Shown piece after piece: positions 25,201-32,732 of a stretch of 35,033 bases of DNA. The DNA is from a bacterium. GTDB lineage: Bacteria > Bacteroidota > Bacteroidia > NS11-12g > UBA9320. Under the pieces are notes generated by a model. It was not told where the DNA came from. It saw only the letters and a program-made list of their open reading frames with translations, and did not search any database. Positions within the stretch are counted from its first letter, which is position 1; every line of letters begins with the position of its first letter. The translations under genes were made by a program, and so were the position numbers. The DNA lies in NCBI GenBank assembly GCA_018223105.1, contig JAAEYY010000014.1, forward strand, positions 1-35,033. The letters are read 5' to 3'.

Positions 25201-26670
25201 GGTTTGAAATTCCAATCTACTTCTGCCCTCTTTAATATGTTGGAAGGCGTAATTTACGCAGATGAAGTACCCTATATTGACGTAGCAGATAGTAGGGTGT
25301 TCCCATTTGAAAACAAGGTAGTTATTGAAGCAGAGGCAGTAATGAGAACTCTTGAGCAAGCTAAACTACTTGCCGCCAGAGACAATCGCTATCACGAGAT
25401 ATTTGACGCTAGAATAAATGTCTTAGGCAGATATTCATTAAGTGGTCAAGGTGATTATGTGTACAAAGACAAACATGAAACCGGCCAGGTGATTCATTTC
25501 AATAAATTAATGGTTGAAAACGACTCTACGATTATTGGTGAAGGTTATGTTAAGGATTCACTGAGCTTCACTGTTAGTCCTAAGATTGCGTATAAAGGCT
25601 TTACTCATTTAAGCAGCCAGGAGGAGTTTATCAAATTTGATGGTTATGTATTACCGCTCCATAGCTTTGAAGAATTCCCCAGCACCTGGTTTAGATACGA
25701 ACAAAGGCCAAATCCGGAGTATGTTGTTATTCCGGCAAAAGAGTTACTAAATGAAGATAGAAGAAAACTGTATGCTGCTGTGAGTATCGCAAATGATTCG
25801 ACCCATATCTACCCAACTTTTGTGAACTTCAAGAGATCCTATGCAGATATGGAACTTACTTCTGATACAGGTGTGATGTTCTACGATGAACAGGAGAAAA
25901 CCTTCTTTATCGGTGATTCAAATAAGTTGTTTAACGGAAGTCCAAGTGGAAGTTTCCTATCATTTAACGATGCTACGGGAGGCGTATTCTCTGAAGGAAG
26001 AATCAATTTCGGAATGGATGTGGATGAGAATTTCAGTGGCGTCTCTGCCGGAAATGTGGAATGGCAAAGAGGAGATTCCAGTTTCATGGTAAATATGTTT
26101 ATGGCTTTAAACATAAACCTGCCACCGGAATGTTACGATCGAATGATTGCTGTATTTGAAGCCAATTCAGACGACAACCCTGTTGCTAATCACGACAATG
26201 TCTTTACAACAAGGGCAGTATCAGAACTTGTCAGTCCTAAAAATTACAAAGAAGCGATATCTTCATTAGCACAGGGGCAACTAGAACCTCAAGATGAACT
26301 TAAGCGAAATCTGGTATTGAGCAAGGTAAGTTATCACTTCTCACCTACAAGGAATGCTTTCATCTCCCTCGACCCGATTCAAATCGCGATGATTAATGGT
26401 ACTCAAATTAATAGAACCGTTGATGCTAAAATGGCAATTGTTAAAAGAAGAAGCTCGATTAGGTATACTATCTATATACAGGTTACAAAATACGATTGGT
26501 TCTATATAGACTATTATAACCAAACGCTATATGTGACCTCTACGGATAAAGAATTTAACGAGGCCATTCAACTTAAAGGTCCTAAGATGTCGCAAGGCAG
26601 ATTCCAGGTTAGAACAGCATCGTCTAGAACGGTTACCAGGTTCCTTGAGGGATTAGAGCCTGAGGAATAG
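22285..26670 (+). CDS. very large exported protein of unknown function, 1461 residues
   Basis: I do not recognise a family. A signal peptide (1-22, ending IIATAQ) shows export. Residues 30-140 look alpha-helical (DDVIKLFTEKWND, ERTIIKVCNQMLMEEH). The remaining 1300 residues are beta-rich, with recurring short strands built on Gly, Phe, Tyr, Asp and Ile, for example GQVRFKGGYAMKGAEIISRG, GGRLTAGKFDFYSRAFEF, KGKIQFQGSEIISDD, and NGLLEWDIAKLKSKDLKF, each resembling the next in rhythm (G-x-hydrophobic-x-G/F). This suggests stacked beta-sheet repeats, like those in long bridge or scaffold proteins, but I cannot prove it. No transmembrane segment, lipobox or T9SS sorting domain is evident; the C-terminus is RFLEGLEPEE. 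It is translationally coupled to prmA and ends at a strong terminator. It appears intact, without frameshift. Confidence 0.8.
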   Translation: MIIKKILSTLTLLLCVIIATAQPRSFSKKPEVFIVELNEYISTSSLKQNDDVIKLFTEKWNDSAFTDNEERTIIKVCNQMLMEEHSIENFVLFEETVMGGKDSVDAATFENWMEAIYPASKKENKTFTTLLIASRNLFYDNRIYQSSTKSWYSSVNSYTFDFKNDRVRISFENIDLICQADVDQLVIYETSGSYYLDTDVWEGNKGKVTWERVGYGPDNIYAEIQGTYSVRFDRAELEVDSVLFTNKDFLTEPILGSLRDRASSADHIEVDQLQNSPFPQFSSYRRDLTLGTYLEGQVRFKGGYAMKGAEIISRGTAYEPAIIEIDYKEKLKLEARSTSFSLKESRISSLKTEVTIFTDSGEIYHPNLLFNLNLGEKLLLLTRGDEGLQQSPFFDSDHMVEIYVDRVLWNLELPKIDFDMTVNESAAIIESADFYKEVRYEKIPRGMLAYHPLSKMRNYVVTYRVREFTFTEYAGWMGSKPTYLKPQIIELADLGYIFYNPDTDSIKVRAKLDHAVLSHMKLKDYDVIRFSSVIAARPNGYLSLINNQFTIEGVRAFRFSDSQSVYAFPHEQKVILKSKRRMEFGGRLTAGKFDFYSRAFEFDYFNFDINSNHIDSMRIYTEDLEGSNKLIAVKSVLRDINGTLEIDKSTNKSGLADHPEYPIFTSRKGAKIAYDKPNLFNGAYNEDEFYFEVDPFTIDSLDNFTTAGLKFPGTFVSAGIIPEFRYEASIQDDYSLGFERASPPEGYPMYGGSGHGDIDIKLSEEGFVAKGKIQFQGSEIISDDITMMPDSTITVAESYVINENDRYPNVYAENVTTRWLPKSDSLFVNTQGHEVTVLRDNQQFTGNLVQTSKELAGNGLLEWDIAKLKSKDLKFKPNMVDAEESAIELSTVSEDRIAFASDNVNSHVDFNTRIGEFKANEVGTLTRFPFNGYASTMDEYTWDMDAQTIELNNGPRLPATKSMFISQKYEQEGLKFQSTSALFNMLEGVIYADEVPYIDVADSRVFPFENKVVIEAEAVMRTLEQAKLLAARDNRYHEIFDARINVLGRYSLSGQGDYVYKDKHETGQVIHFNKLMVENDSTIIGEGYVKDSLSFTVSPKIAYKGFTHLSSQEEFIKFDGYVLPLHSFEEFPSTWFRYEQRPNPEYVVIPAKELLNEDRRKLYAAVSIANDSTHIYPTFVNFKRSYADMELTSDTGVMFYDEQEKTFFIGDSNKLFNGSPSGSFLSFNDATGGVFSEGRINFGMDVDENFSGVSAGNVEWQRGDSSFMVNMFMALNINLPPECYDRMIAVFEANSDDNPVANHDNVFTTRAVSELVSPKNYKEAISSLAQGQLEPQDELKRNLVLSKVSYHFSPTRNAFISLDPIQIAMINGTQINRTVDAKMAIVKRRSSIRYTIYIQVTKYDWFYIDYYNQTLYVTSTDKEFNEAIQLKGPKMSQGRFQVRTASSRTVTRFLEGLEPEE

Positions 26671-26684
26671 AAAAAACGAAACAC

Positions 26685-26719
26685 AAAAAAAGCCGATCAA
26701 AACGATCGGCTTTTTTTTT
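26685..26719. terminator. bidirectional rho-independent terminator
   Basis: A hairpin with arms AAAGCCGATC (left, ending at 26698) and GATCGGCTTT (right, from 26704), 5-nt loop, and A-tract before and T-tract after, so it works on both strands. It ends the 1461-residue gene on the plus strand and the rplT operon on the minus strand. Confidence 0.9.
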
Positions 26720-26735
26720 AATTAATGTGAATCTT

Positions 26736-27083
26736 TTATTTCTTCACTTGTTTCACAACCGCTTCAAAAGCTTTAGGATGATTCATTGCTAAATCTGCTA
26801 ATACTTTACGGTTAAGCTCAATACCGCTGTTATTTAAAGCTCCCATGAAAGCGGAATAACTCATTCCGTTTTCTCTAGCTGCGGCGTTGATTCTCATGAT
26901 CCAAAGTGATCTAAAGTTTCTTTTCTTGTTTTTACGATCGCGGTACGAATACTGCCAGCCTTTTTCAACTGCGTTTTTCGCTACGGTCCAAACATTCTTT
27001 CTGCGGCCAAAGTATCCTTTGGCATGCTTCATCATTTTCTTTCTTCGCCTTCTTGAGGCTACTGCGTTTACTGATCTTGGCAT
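26736..27083 (-). CDS. rplT: 50S ribosomal protein bL20
   Basis: bL20 is an early 50S assembly protein that binds 23S rRNA and, in E. coli and B. subtilis, represses its own operon. The 115-residue protein has the standard sequence: [20 protein letters not shown] at the start, [22 protein letters not shown], then RRDRK-type [16 protein letters not shown], and [17 protein letters not shown]. It is the last gene of thrS-infC-rpmI-rplT, 82 nt after rpmI, a gap that contains two hairpins. Confidence 0.98.
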   Translation of the reverse strand: MPRSVNAVASRRRRKKMMKHAKGYFGRRKNVWTVAKNAVEKGWQYSYRDRKNKKRNFRSLWIMRINAAARENGMSYSAFMGALNNSGIELNRKVLADLAMNHPKAFEAVVKQVKK

Positions 27084-27105
27084 AAATTAAATTTTAAACA
27101 AGGCG

Positions 27106-27165
27106 TCAGCCAGTTGGCTGATCTTAGAGCCCGGATAATTAAACTTTGATTTACTTCTGTAAATC
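27106..27165 (-). promoter_or_regulatory. paired hairpins in the rpmI-rplT gap, candidate bL20 control site
   Basis: Two perfect stems in the 82-nt gap. On the mRNA the first is GATTTAC/GTAAATC with loop AGAA (27148-27165), starting right after the rpmI stop; the second is TCAGCC/GGCTGA with a 4-nt loop (27106-27121), 22 nt before the rplT ATG. Neither is followed by a U-run, so they are not terminators. Autogenous control by bL20 is known in other phyla; assignment here is inference. Confidence 0.45.
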
Positions 27166-27366
27166 TTACTTTCCAATGCGTAACATTAATTTTACGTTTG
27201 GCTCATCTGCATCATGAACTAGTCCATCATGTCTAAGTGCCAATTTTCTCTTCTTACTTTTCTTAGTAAGAATGTGATTCTTAAATGCATGCTTACGCTT
27301 GATTTTCCCAGAACCGGTCACCTTAAAACGCTTCTTGGCGCTGGAATTTGTTTTTACTTTAGGCAT
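27166..27366 (-). CDS. rpmI: 50S ribosomal protein bL35
   Basis: A 66-residue highly basic protein with the bL35 signature: [20 protein letters not shown], then [21 protein letters not shown] and a C-terminal VKLMLRIG. It assembles into the 50S subunit. It starts 12 nt after the infC stop and lies before rplT, the order seen in most bacteria. Length and sequence are normal. Confidence 0.97.
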   Translation of the reverse strand: MPKVKTNSSAKKRFKVTGSGKIKRKHAFKNHILTKKSKKRKLALRHDGLVHDADEPNVKLMLRIGK

Positions 27367-27378
27367 TTTATTTAAATA

Positions 27379-27915
27379 CTATTTTGGTGCTAAAATGATT
27401 ATCATCTTTTTACCTTCCATCTTAGGCATCTGCTCTAGTTTGGCACAATCCTGAAGACTTTCGGCAAATTGTAAAAGCAATAGCTCTCCTCTTTCCTTAA
27501 ACACAATTGATCTACCTCTGAAGAATACATAAGCTCTAACCTTATGACCTTCTTTGATAAACTTCTCAGCATGTTTCATCTTAAAGTTGATGTCATGCTC
27601 ATCTGTATTTGGTCCAAAACGAATCTCTTTAATATCGGTTTTAGCCTGATTCGCTTTGAGCTCTTTTGCTTTCTTTTTCTGCTCGTATAAAAACTTTCGG
27701 TAGTCAATTACTTTACATACCGGCGGTTTCGCATTTGGTGAAATTTCTACCAGATCCAGCTCCTGTTCCTTTGCCAATGCTCTGGCAGTTGCTAAATCTA
27801 CAATTCCTTGTTCTACATTATCGCCTACCAGTCGTACCGGATCAGCATTAATATATTGGTTGATTTTGTGAGGATCTCTAACCCGTCCTCTAAATTTTCT
27901 TTTCTTTTTCTTCAA
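27379..27915 (-). CDS. infC: translation initiation factor IF-3, TTG start
   Basis: IF-3 keeps subunits apart and rejects non-canonical initiation. The 178-residue protein has the N-domain (INQYINADPVRLVGDNVEQG, LDLVEISPNAKPPVCKVIDYRKF), a Lys-rich linker (KKKAKELKANQAK) and the C-domain (IKEIRFGPNTDEHDINFKMKHAEKFI, VRAYVFFRGR). The frame opens at the thrS stop (TGA) and the only start-like codons before the conserved N-domain are TTT TTG: I take the TTG at 27913-27915. In E. coli infC uses AUU, which lets IF-3 repress its own synthesis; a non-AUG start here hints at the same logic. It follows thrS by 3 nt. Confidence 0.96.
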   Translation of the reverse strand: MKKKKRKFRGRVRDPHKINQYINADPVRLVGDNVEQGIVDLATARALAKEQELDLVEISPNAKPPVCKVIDYRKFLYEQKKKAKELKANQAKTDIKEIRFGPNTDEHDINFKMKHAEKFIKEGHKVRAYVFFRGRSIVFKERGELLLLQFAESLQDCAKLEQMPKMEGKKMIIILAPK

Positions 27916-27918
27916 AAA

Positions 27919-29850
27919 TCAGTTTTTGTTTAACAATGATTTAAAAAATTCAACAAATGCTTCTTTCTTGTATTTCCCAACATCTCCTTGGCCATGCACT
28001 CTAACTGAAACTTCTTCATTTTCAGCCTCTTGCTCTCCTACGATCAACATTAATGGTATTTTTTTAACCTCTGCGTCTCGTATTTTACGGCCAATTTTTT
28101 CCGACCTCTCGTCTACAAGGCCGCGAATATCGTAATTATTTAGATATTTTAAAAGGCCTTGAGCATAATCGTGGTATTTCTCGCTAATGGGTAATATAGC
28201 TATTTGCTCCGGACTTAACCAAAGTGGAAAATTCCCGGCAGTATGTTCAATCAATATTCCGATAAAACGCTCCATAGAACCAAAAGGTGCTCTATGAATC
28301 ATTACAGGTCTATGTTTCTCATTATCAGCGCCTATATATTCTAGTTCAAAACGATCAGGAAGATTGTAATCCACCTGTATTGTTCCTAATTGCCAAGCTC
28401 TGCCAAGGGCATCTTTCACCATGAAATCTAGCTTAGGACCATAAAAGGCTGCTTCGCCATATTCTGTAACGGTTTTCATGTCGCGCTCCGCTGTGGCTTC
28501 AATAATAGCACGCTCTGCCTTTTCCCAATTCTCGTCAGAGCCAATGTATTTTTCCTTATTATCAGGATCCCTTAATGAAATCTGTGCTGTAAAGTCTTCG
28601 AAACCCAATTTTTGAAAAACATGCATCACTAGATCTACAACAGCAACGAACTCATCCTTAATCTGATCCGGAGTACAGAAAATATGTGCATCATCCTGTG
28701 TAAAGCCTCTTACTCTTGTTAAGCCATTAAGCTCTCCGCTTTGCTCGTATCGGTAAACTGTACCGAATTCGGCTAACCTCAGAGGTAATTCACGGTAAGA
28801 TTTTGGCTTAAACTTATAGACCTCACAGTGATGTGGGCAATTCATTGGCTTCAATAAAAATTCCTCATCTTCATTCGGAGTTTTAATCGGCTGAAATGAA
28901 TCCTCTCCGTATTTATCATAATGCCCGGAAGTTACGTAGAGCTCTTTTTTACCGATATGAGGAGTAATTACCTGCTCATAACCTCGCTCGACTTGTGCCT
29001 GACGCATAAACCTTTCAAGACGCTCTCGAATCGCCGTTCCTTTTGGCAACCAAAGTGGTAAGCCTGCACCTACTTTTTCTGAAAATGTAAAAAGCTCAAG
29101 TTCCTTACCCAACTTTCTATGATCTCTCTTCTTCGCTTCTTCAAGCATATGAAGATAGTCCTTTAGCAGATTTGCCTTTGGAAAACTAATTCCGTAAATA
29201 CGAGTTAAACTTTTATTCTTCTCATCTCCTCTCCAATATGCTGCTGCTACGTTTAAAAGCTTAACTGCCTTGATATGTGATGTACTTGGAATATGTGGAC
29301 CACGGCATAGGTCTACAAAGTTTCCTTGCTCGTAAAAGGTTATACTGCCATCATCCAAGCCATCGATCAATTCTAGTTTGTATGGGTCTCCTTTTTCTTT
29401 GAAGTAGGAAATCGCATCAGATTTTGAAATTTCTTTTCGGATGAACCTATTATCTTCACGAGCAAGTTCAATCATTTTCTTCTCTACTTTATCAAACTCA
29501 TTGGAAGAAAATTGATGATCGCCGAAATCTATATCGTAATAAAATCCATTCTCAATTGGAGGACCAATTCCCAATTTAATACCCGGATAAAGCGCCTCCA
29601 GAGCTTCTGCTAACAAGTGTGCAGAGCTATGCCAGAAGGCATATTTGCCACCTTCATCATCAAATTTGAGCAACTTAAGCTCTACATCTTTCTCTATTGG
29701 ACGATGTAAATCCCAAACTTCACCATCCACTTCTGAGGCAATAACAACCCTGGCAAGGCCTTCAGAAATATCACGAGCTACATCGTATGCGGTAATTCCT
29801 TGGTCGTAGGTTCTTTGTGAACCATCAGGTAAACTGATATTAATTTTCAA
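27919..29850 (-). CDS. thrS: threonyl-tRNA synthetase, TTG start
   Basis: ThrRS charges tRNA-Thr and edits Ser-tRNA-Thr. The 643-residue protein has a TGS domain (1-60, [12 protein letters not shown]), an editing domain with HSSAH (H74, H78) and later [10 protein letters not shown], the class II catalytic core with zinc ligand Cys in MNCPHHC (C338), [27 protein letters not shown] and a C-terminal anticodon-binding domain. The start codon is TTG at 29848-29850: the frame opens only two codons earlier (after TAA) and no ATG occurs before the editing domain. It lies 6 nt after the TPR gene stop and heads the infC-rpmI-rplT cluster. Confidence 0.97.
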   Translation of the reverse strand: MKINISLPDGSQRTYDQGITAYDVARDISEGLARVVIASEVDGEVWDLHRPIEKDVELKLLKFDDEGGKYAFWHSSAHLLAEALEALYPGIKLGIGPPIENGFYYDIDFGDHQFSSNEFDKVEKKMIELAREDNRFIRKEISKSDAISYFKEKGDPYKLELIDGLDDGSITFYEQGNFVDLCRGPHIPSTSHIKAVKLLNVAAAYWRGDEKNKSLTRIYGISFPKANLLKDYLHMLEEAKKRDHRKLGKELELFTFSEKVGAGLPLWLPKGTAIRERLERFMRQAQVERGYEQVITPHIGKKELYVTSGHYDKYGEDSFQPIKTPNEDEEFLLKPMNCPHHCEVYKFKPKSYRELPLRLAEFGTVYRYEQSGELNGLTRVRGFTQDDAHIFCTPDQIKDEFVAVVDLVMHVFQKLGFEDFTAQISLRDPDNKEKYIGSDENWEKAERAIIEATAERDMKTVTEYGEAAFYGPKLDFMVKDALGRAWQLGTIQVDYNLPDRFELEYIGADNEKHRPVMIHRAPFGSMERFIGILIEHTAGNFPLWLSPEQIAILPISEKYHDYAQGLLKYLNNYDIRGLVDERSEKIGRKIRDAEVKKIPLMLIVGEQEAENEEVSVRVHGQGDVGKYKKEAFVEFFKSLLNKN

Positions 29851-29856
29851 ATCTTT

Positions 29857-30876
29857 TTATTTTTGGTTTATTCGGTTCAATCCTTCTTTAGCAAGTTCAA
29901 AGTTAGGATCAATTTGCAAACATCTCTCGTAATTGCGCTTAGCTAATTCGTAATCTCCATTCAACTCAAGACATTGACCAATACGATTATACGCTTTTGC
30001 CATATCAGGGTCGAATTGCAGTGCAAGTTTAAAATGTTCTATAGCACGATTACAATTATTTTTTAATGCCAAAATATTCCCGGCATTGTAATAAGCGAAG
30101 AAATGCTTTGGGTTGATATCAATTGTTTTTTGATAATCGTTCATGGCTTCTTCATATTGCTCATTGTTTTGATAGTACAAGCCTCTGGCATAATAGGCTT
30201 CATCGCTACCGGGATCAATATTTATTGCACCATTTAAATATCCAAGAGCCAGACTATCGTTCTGTGCTGCGTAAATTTCTGCTAATTGCATGGTGCTGTT
30301 ATAGTCGGTTCCAGTAAGTGCAATGGTCTTCTTAAAGTAAGCCTTGGCCGTAGTGGTATCGCCTTCTTCTTTAGCGAGTAAACCTAGATGAAAATTAGCC
30401 TGTGCATGTGCCGGGTTTTCAATGAGTAGTTTATTGAAATAGTTCTTACTTGCATTATACTGCCTCACAAAAAAATGGAACTGAGCAAGTTTGAAAAGTG
30501 CAGTTTGATCATTAGGGTTAACTTCTACTGCTTTTTTAAACATTTCAAGGGCATTTGCAGTCTGATCATCAGCGAAGTAAACATCTCCAAGTTTATAATA
30601 GTGAGAGGCAACATTCGGCTCTAAATCTATCGCAGATTGTAAGTCTTTAATGGCAAGTTCATAGTTCTCCTCTTTTATTAGCGCTTCCGAACGAAAGACA
30701 TAATAACTCACATTCTCAGGGTATTGTGCTAATTTTTTACTCCATTCTCTCACCTCCAGACTTAAACTGGTATCTTTTGCAAGAGCTTCATTTTCGTCGG
30801 ATTTTGAAGAGCAAGCAGTAAAACTTATACCGCTTATAAATAAGGAGAGAATTGTTATGTTTAATAAATGCTTCAA
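29857..30876 (-). CDS. TPR-repeat lipoprotein, TTG start
   Basis: An exported lipoprotein of 339 residues with about eight tetratricopeptide repeats of 34 residues (for example ALIKEENYELAIKDLQSAIDLEP, AYNRIGQCLELNGDYELAKRNYERCLQIDP), which bind partner proteins. The signal peptide ends in a lipobox (ISFTAC, then SSKSDENE). The frame has no ATG: candidates are TTG at 30885 and TTG at 30876; I chose 30876 because MKHLLNITILSLFIS is a cleaner signal peptide. It stops 6 nt before thrS, so it probably leads that operon. The binding partner is unknown, and a link to translation is only positional. Confidence 0.8.
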   Translation of the reverse strand: MKHLLNITILSLFISGISFTACSSKSDENEALAKDTSLSLEVREWSKKLAQYPENVSYYVFRSEALIKEENYELAIKDLQSAIDLEPNVASHYYKLGDVYFADDQTANALEMFKKAVEVNPNDQTALFKLAQFHFFVRQYNASKNYFNKLLIENPAHAQANFHLGLLAKEEGDTTTAKAYFKKTIALTGTDYNSTMQLAEIYAAQNDSLALGYLNGAINIDPGSDEAYYARGLYYQNNEQYEEAMNDYQKTIDINPKHFFAYYNAGNILALKNNCNRAIEHFKLALQFDPDMAKAYNRIGQCLELNGDYELAKRNYERCLQIDPNFELAKEGLNRINQK

Positions 30877-30941
30877 GGCTTGCAAATTTCAGCTTTTAGA
30901 CCTTATTTGGAAATCATAAGTAAAATAAAACTCTCAATAAA

Positions 30942-30949
30942 TAAATTTG
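30942..30949 (+). promoter_or_regulatory. -7 element of the homogentisate dioxygenase gene
   Basis: TAAATTTG matches TAnnTTTG exactly, 16 nt before the ATG at 30966, predicting a leader of about 10 nt. There is no TTG 17-23 nt upstream. Confidence 0.45.
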
Positions 30950-30965
30950 TTGCAATTTTAAGGCT

Positions 30966-32129
30966 ATGCCACATTATCATACACTGGGAGAAATCCCAAA
31001 AAAAAGACATACTCAATTTAGAAGACCGGATGGAGAACTGTATAAAGAAGAGTTGTTTTCTACGGAAGGATTCTCGAATATATACTCATTGCTTTACCAC
31101 GTCCACCCTCCTACTGCCATACTAAAAGTAGGTGCACCTCGTTTAGTGAAGCCTGCAATTGTTGAAGATATGGAAATGCTACACCGCAGCTTCCAAAGTT
31201 TTCAACTTGCTCCTTCGGATGACTTTATTGAAAGCAGAGTTATTGTACTCACAAATAACGATCTCAACATTGCCTTAGCGGCTCCAAAAAATTCAATGAA
31301 AGACTATTTCTATAAAAATGGAGATAGTGATGAGGTATTATTTATTCATGAAGGTAGCGGTACTTTTTATTCTGCCTACGGCGAAATCAAGTTTGAATAT
31401 GGAGATTACTTAGTTATCCCACGTGGTACAGTTTATCGACTTGAATTTGATTCTGAAGAAAACCGTATTCTTATCATCGAGTCGCATTCACCGGTTCATT
31501 ATCCTAAGCGTTACTGCGGTGGGTTTAACCAGCTTTTGGAGCATTCGCCATTTTGCGAGCGCGACATCAAGCAACCTAAGAATTTAAAGACCTATGATGA
31601 AGAAGGTGAATTCCTGATTGTAATCAAGAAAGAAGACAAACTTTACGATTATACGTACAAATACCATCCATTCGATTTAATCGGTTGGGACGGATGTCAT
31701 TATCCATTTGCATTTAGCATTCACGATTATGAACCCATCACCGGAAGAATTCACATGCCACCTCCTATTCATCAAACCTTTGAGGGGTACAATTTTGTGA
31801 TATGTTCTTTTGTTCCGAGACTGTATGATTATCACCCGGACTCCATTCCGGCTCCATATTTCCACAGTAATATAGATTCAGATGAGGTTATGTACTACGT
31901 AGATGGCCAGTTCATGAGTAAAAACCATGTTGATAGGGGTCAAATGAGTTTACATCCCGGAGGTATTCCCCACGGACCTACACCCGGTGCTGCAGAAAAG
32001 AGTATTGGGCAAAAAGGAACGGAAGAGCTAGCCGTAATGATCGACACATTTAAACCACTGAGAGTTACTCAAGCTGCTCTTGGTTTAGAGATAAAAGACT
32101 ATCACTTACACTGGTTGGAAGGTCTGTAG
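30966..32129 (+). CDS. hmgA: homogentisate 1,2-dioxygenase family protein
   Basis: Homogentisate dioxygenase opens the aromatic ring of homogentisate with Fe(II) and O2, in tyrosine and phenylalanine degradation. The 387-residue protein is a double cupin of the shorter bacterial form (human HGD is about 445). It opens MPHYHTLGEIPKKRHTQFR, has EVLFIHEGSGTFYSAYGE and then DYLVIPRGTVYRLEF, and in the C-terminal half YFHSNIDSDEVMYYVDG and LHPGGIPHGP. Candidate iron ligands are H300, E307 (or D306) and H336; the acidic ligand is one residue further from the His than in the human enzyme, so alignment is needed. No other tyrosine-degradation gene is nearby. Family is firm; the exact substrate is likely but not proven. 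Confidence 0.85.
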   Translation: MPHYHTLGEIPKKRHTQFRRPDGELYKEELFSTEGFSNIYSLLYHVHPPTAILKVGAPRLVKPAIVEDMEMLHRSFQSFQLAPSDDFIESRVIVLTNNDLNIALAAPKNSMKDYFYKNGDSDEVLFIHEGSGTFYSAYGEIKFEYGDYLVIPRGTVYRLEFDSEENRILIIESHSPVHYPKRYCGGFNQLLEHSPFCERDIKQPKNLKTYDEEGEFLIVIKKEDKLYDYTYKYHPFDLIGWDGCHYPFAFSIHDYEPITGRIHMPPPIHQTFEGYNFVICSFVPRLYDYHPDSIPAPYFHSNIDSDEVMYYVDGQFMSKNHVDRGQMSLHPGGIPHGPTPGAAEKSIGQKGTEELAVMIDTFKPLRVTQAALGLEIKDYHLHWLEGL

Positions 32130-32162
32130 CCTATATTTTATTTGTAATTATACACATTTTCT

Positions 32163-32192
32163 TTGCGCTATCTTATAGGATTGCGATATTTG
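32163..32192 (+). promoter_or_regulatory. promoter of the NTF2-like gene
   Basis: TTG (32163-32165), 19-nt spacer, GATATTTG (32185-32192), one base off TAnnTTTG. The leader contains TAACTACTACTAC (32206-32218), shared with the leader of the barrel gene ending at 5549. Confidence 0.55.
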
Positions 32193-32226
32193 TGTTTACT
32201 TAAATTAACTACTACTACTAAACACG

Positions 32227-32685
32227 ATGAACAAGTCATACGAAGATCTCGTAGCCTTTATTGAAGATTTTATCAAAAATTACGATGCCAAAAATTGGGA
32301 TCAATTGATGGAGTATTTCAGTCCATTTGTAAAATCAATAAGCTTAGATGGACGCGAGAAAAAACAAGCCATTGTCAATAGAGTTAACTTTATTGAATCA
32401 CGAAGAGTTCAACCGGATCACATCCAAACGATACATAATTTATCAGACTTTAACATTCGCATGGGCTCTGTGTGTAGCACCTGTCAGTTTACATTTGAAA
32501 TGACCCAATTCGAGCAACAACTAAAGAAGGTTTCTGCAAATGGCACATGTGAATTTCAATTGATCAAATCAGACCATTGGCATATAGACTCAATAAAGAA
32601 AAGCATTAATGCTATCGTATACGAGGGTAATTTTATAAGTAGATTCCTCAGTAAATCTAAACCTGTACTATTGGGTTTTCCATAG
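32227..32685 (+). CDS. small NTF2-like (SnoaL-type) protein
   Basis: A 152-residue cytoplasmic protein without signal peptide. The N-terminal helices (DLVAFIEDFIKNYDAKNWDQLMEYFSPFVK), a central FNIRMGSVCSTCQFTFEM strand region and the C-terminal CEFQLIKSDHWHIDSIK are the usual order of the NTF2-like fold, a cone with a pocket that serves enzymes and binding proteins alike. No catalytic residues can be named. Two cysteines form CSTC, possibly a redox or metal pair. The gene has its own promoter. The assignment rests on pattern and is modest. Confidence 0.5.
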   Translation: MNKSYEDLVAFIEDFIKNYDAKNWDQLMEYFSPFVKSISLDGREKKQAIVNRVNFIESRRVQPDHIQTIHNLSDFNIRMGSVCSTCQFTFEMTQFEQQLKKVSANGTCEFQLIKSDHWHIDSIKKSINAIVYEGNFISRFLSKSKPVLLGFP

Positions 32686-32719
32686 ACCTCAGACGACTAT
32701 TTTAAAGTTTGATTCGTTA

Positions 32720-32727
32720 TACCTTTG
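32720..32727 (+). promoter_or_regulatory. -7 element of the exported protein gene
   Basis: TACCTTTG, exact match to TAnnTTTG, ending 5 nt before the ATG at 32733. It lies downstream of the alternative TTG start at 32709, which supports the ATG. Confidence 0.45.
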
Positions 32728-32732
32728 AAGGT

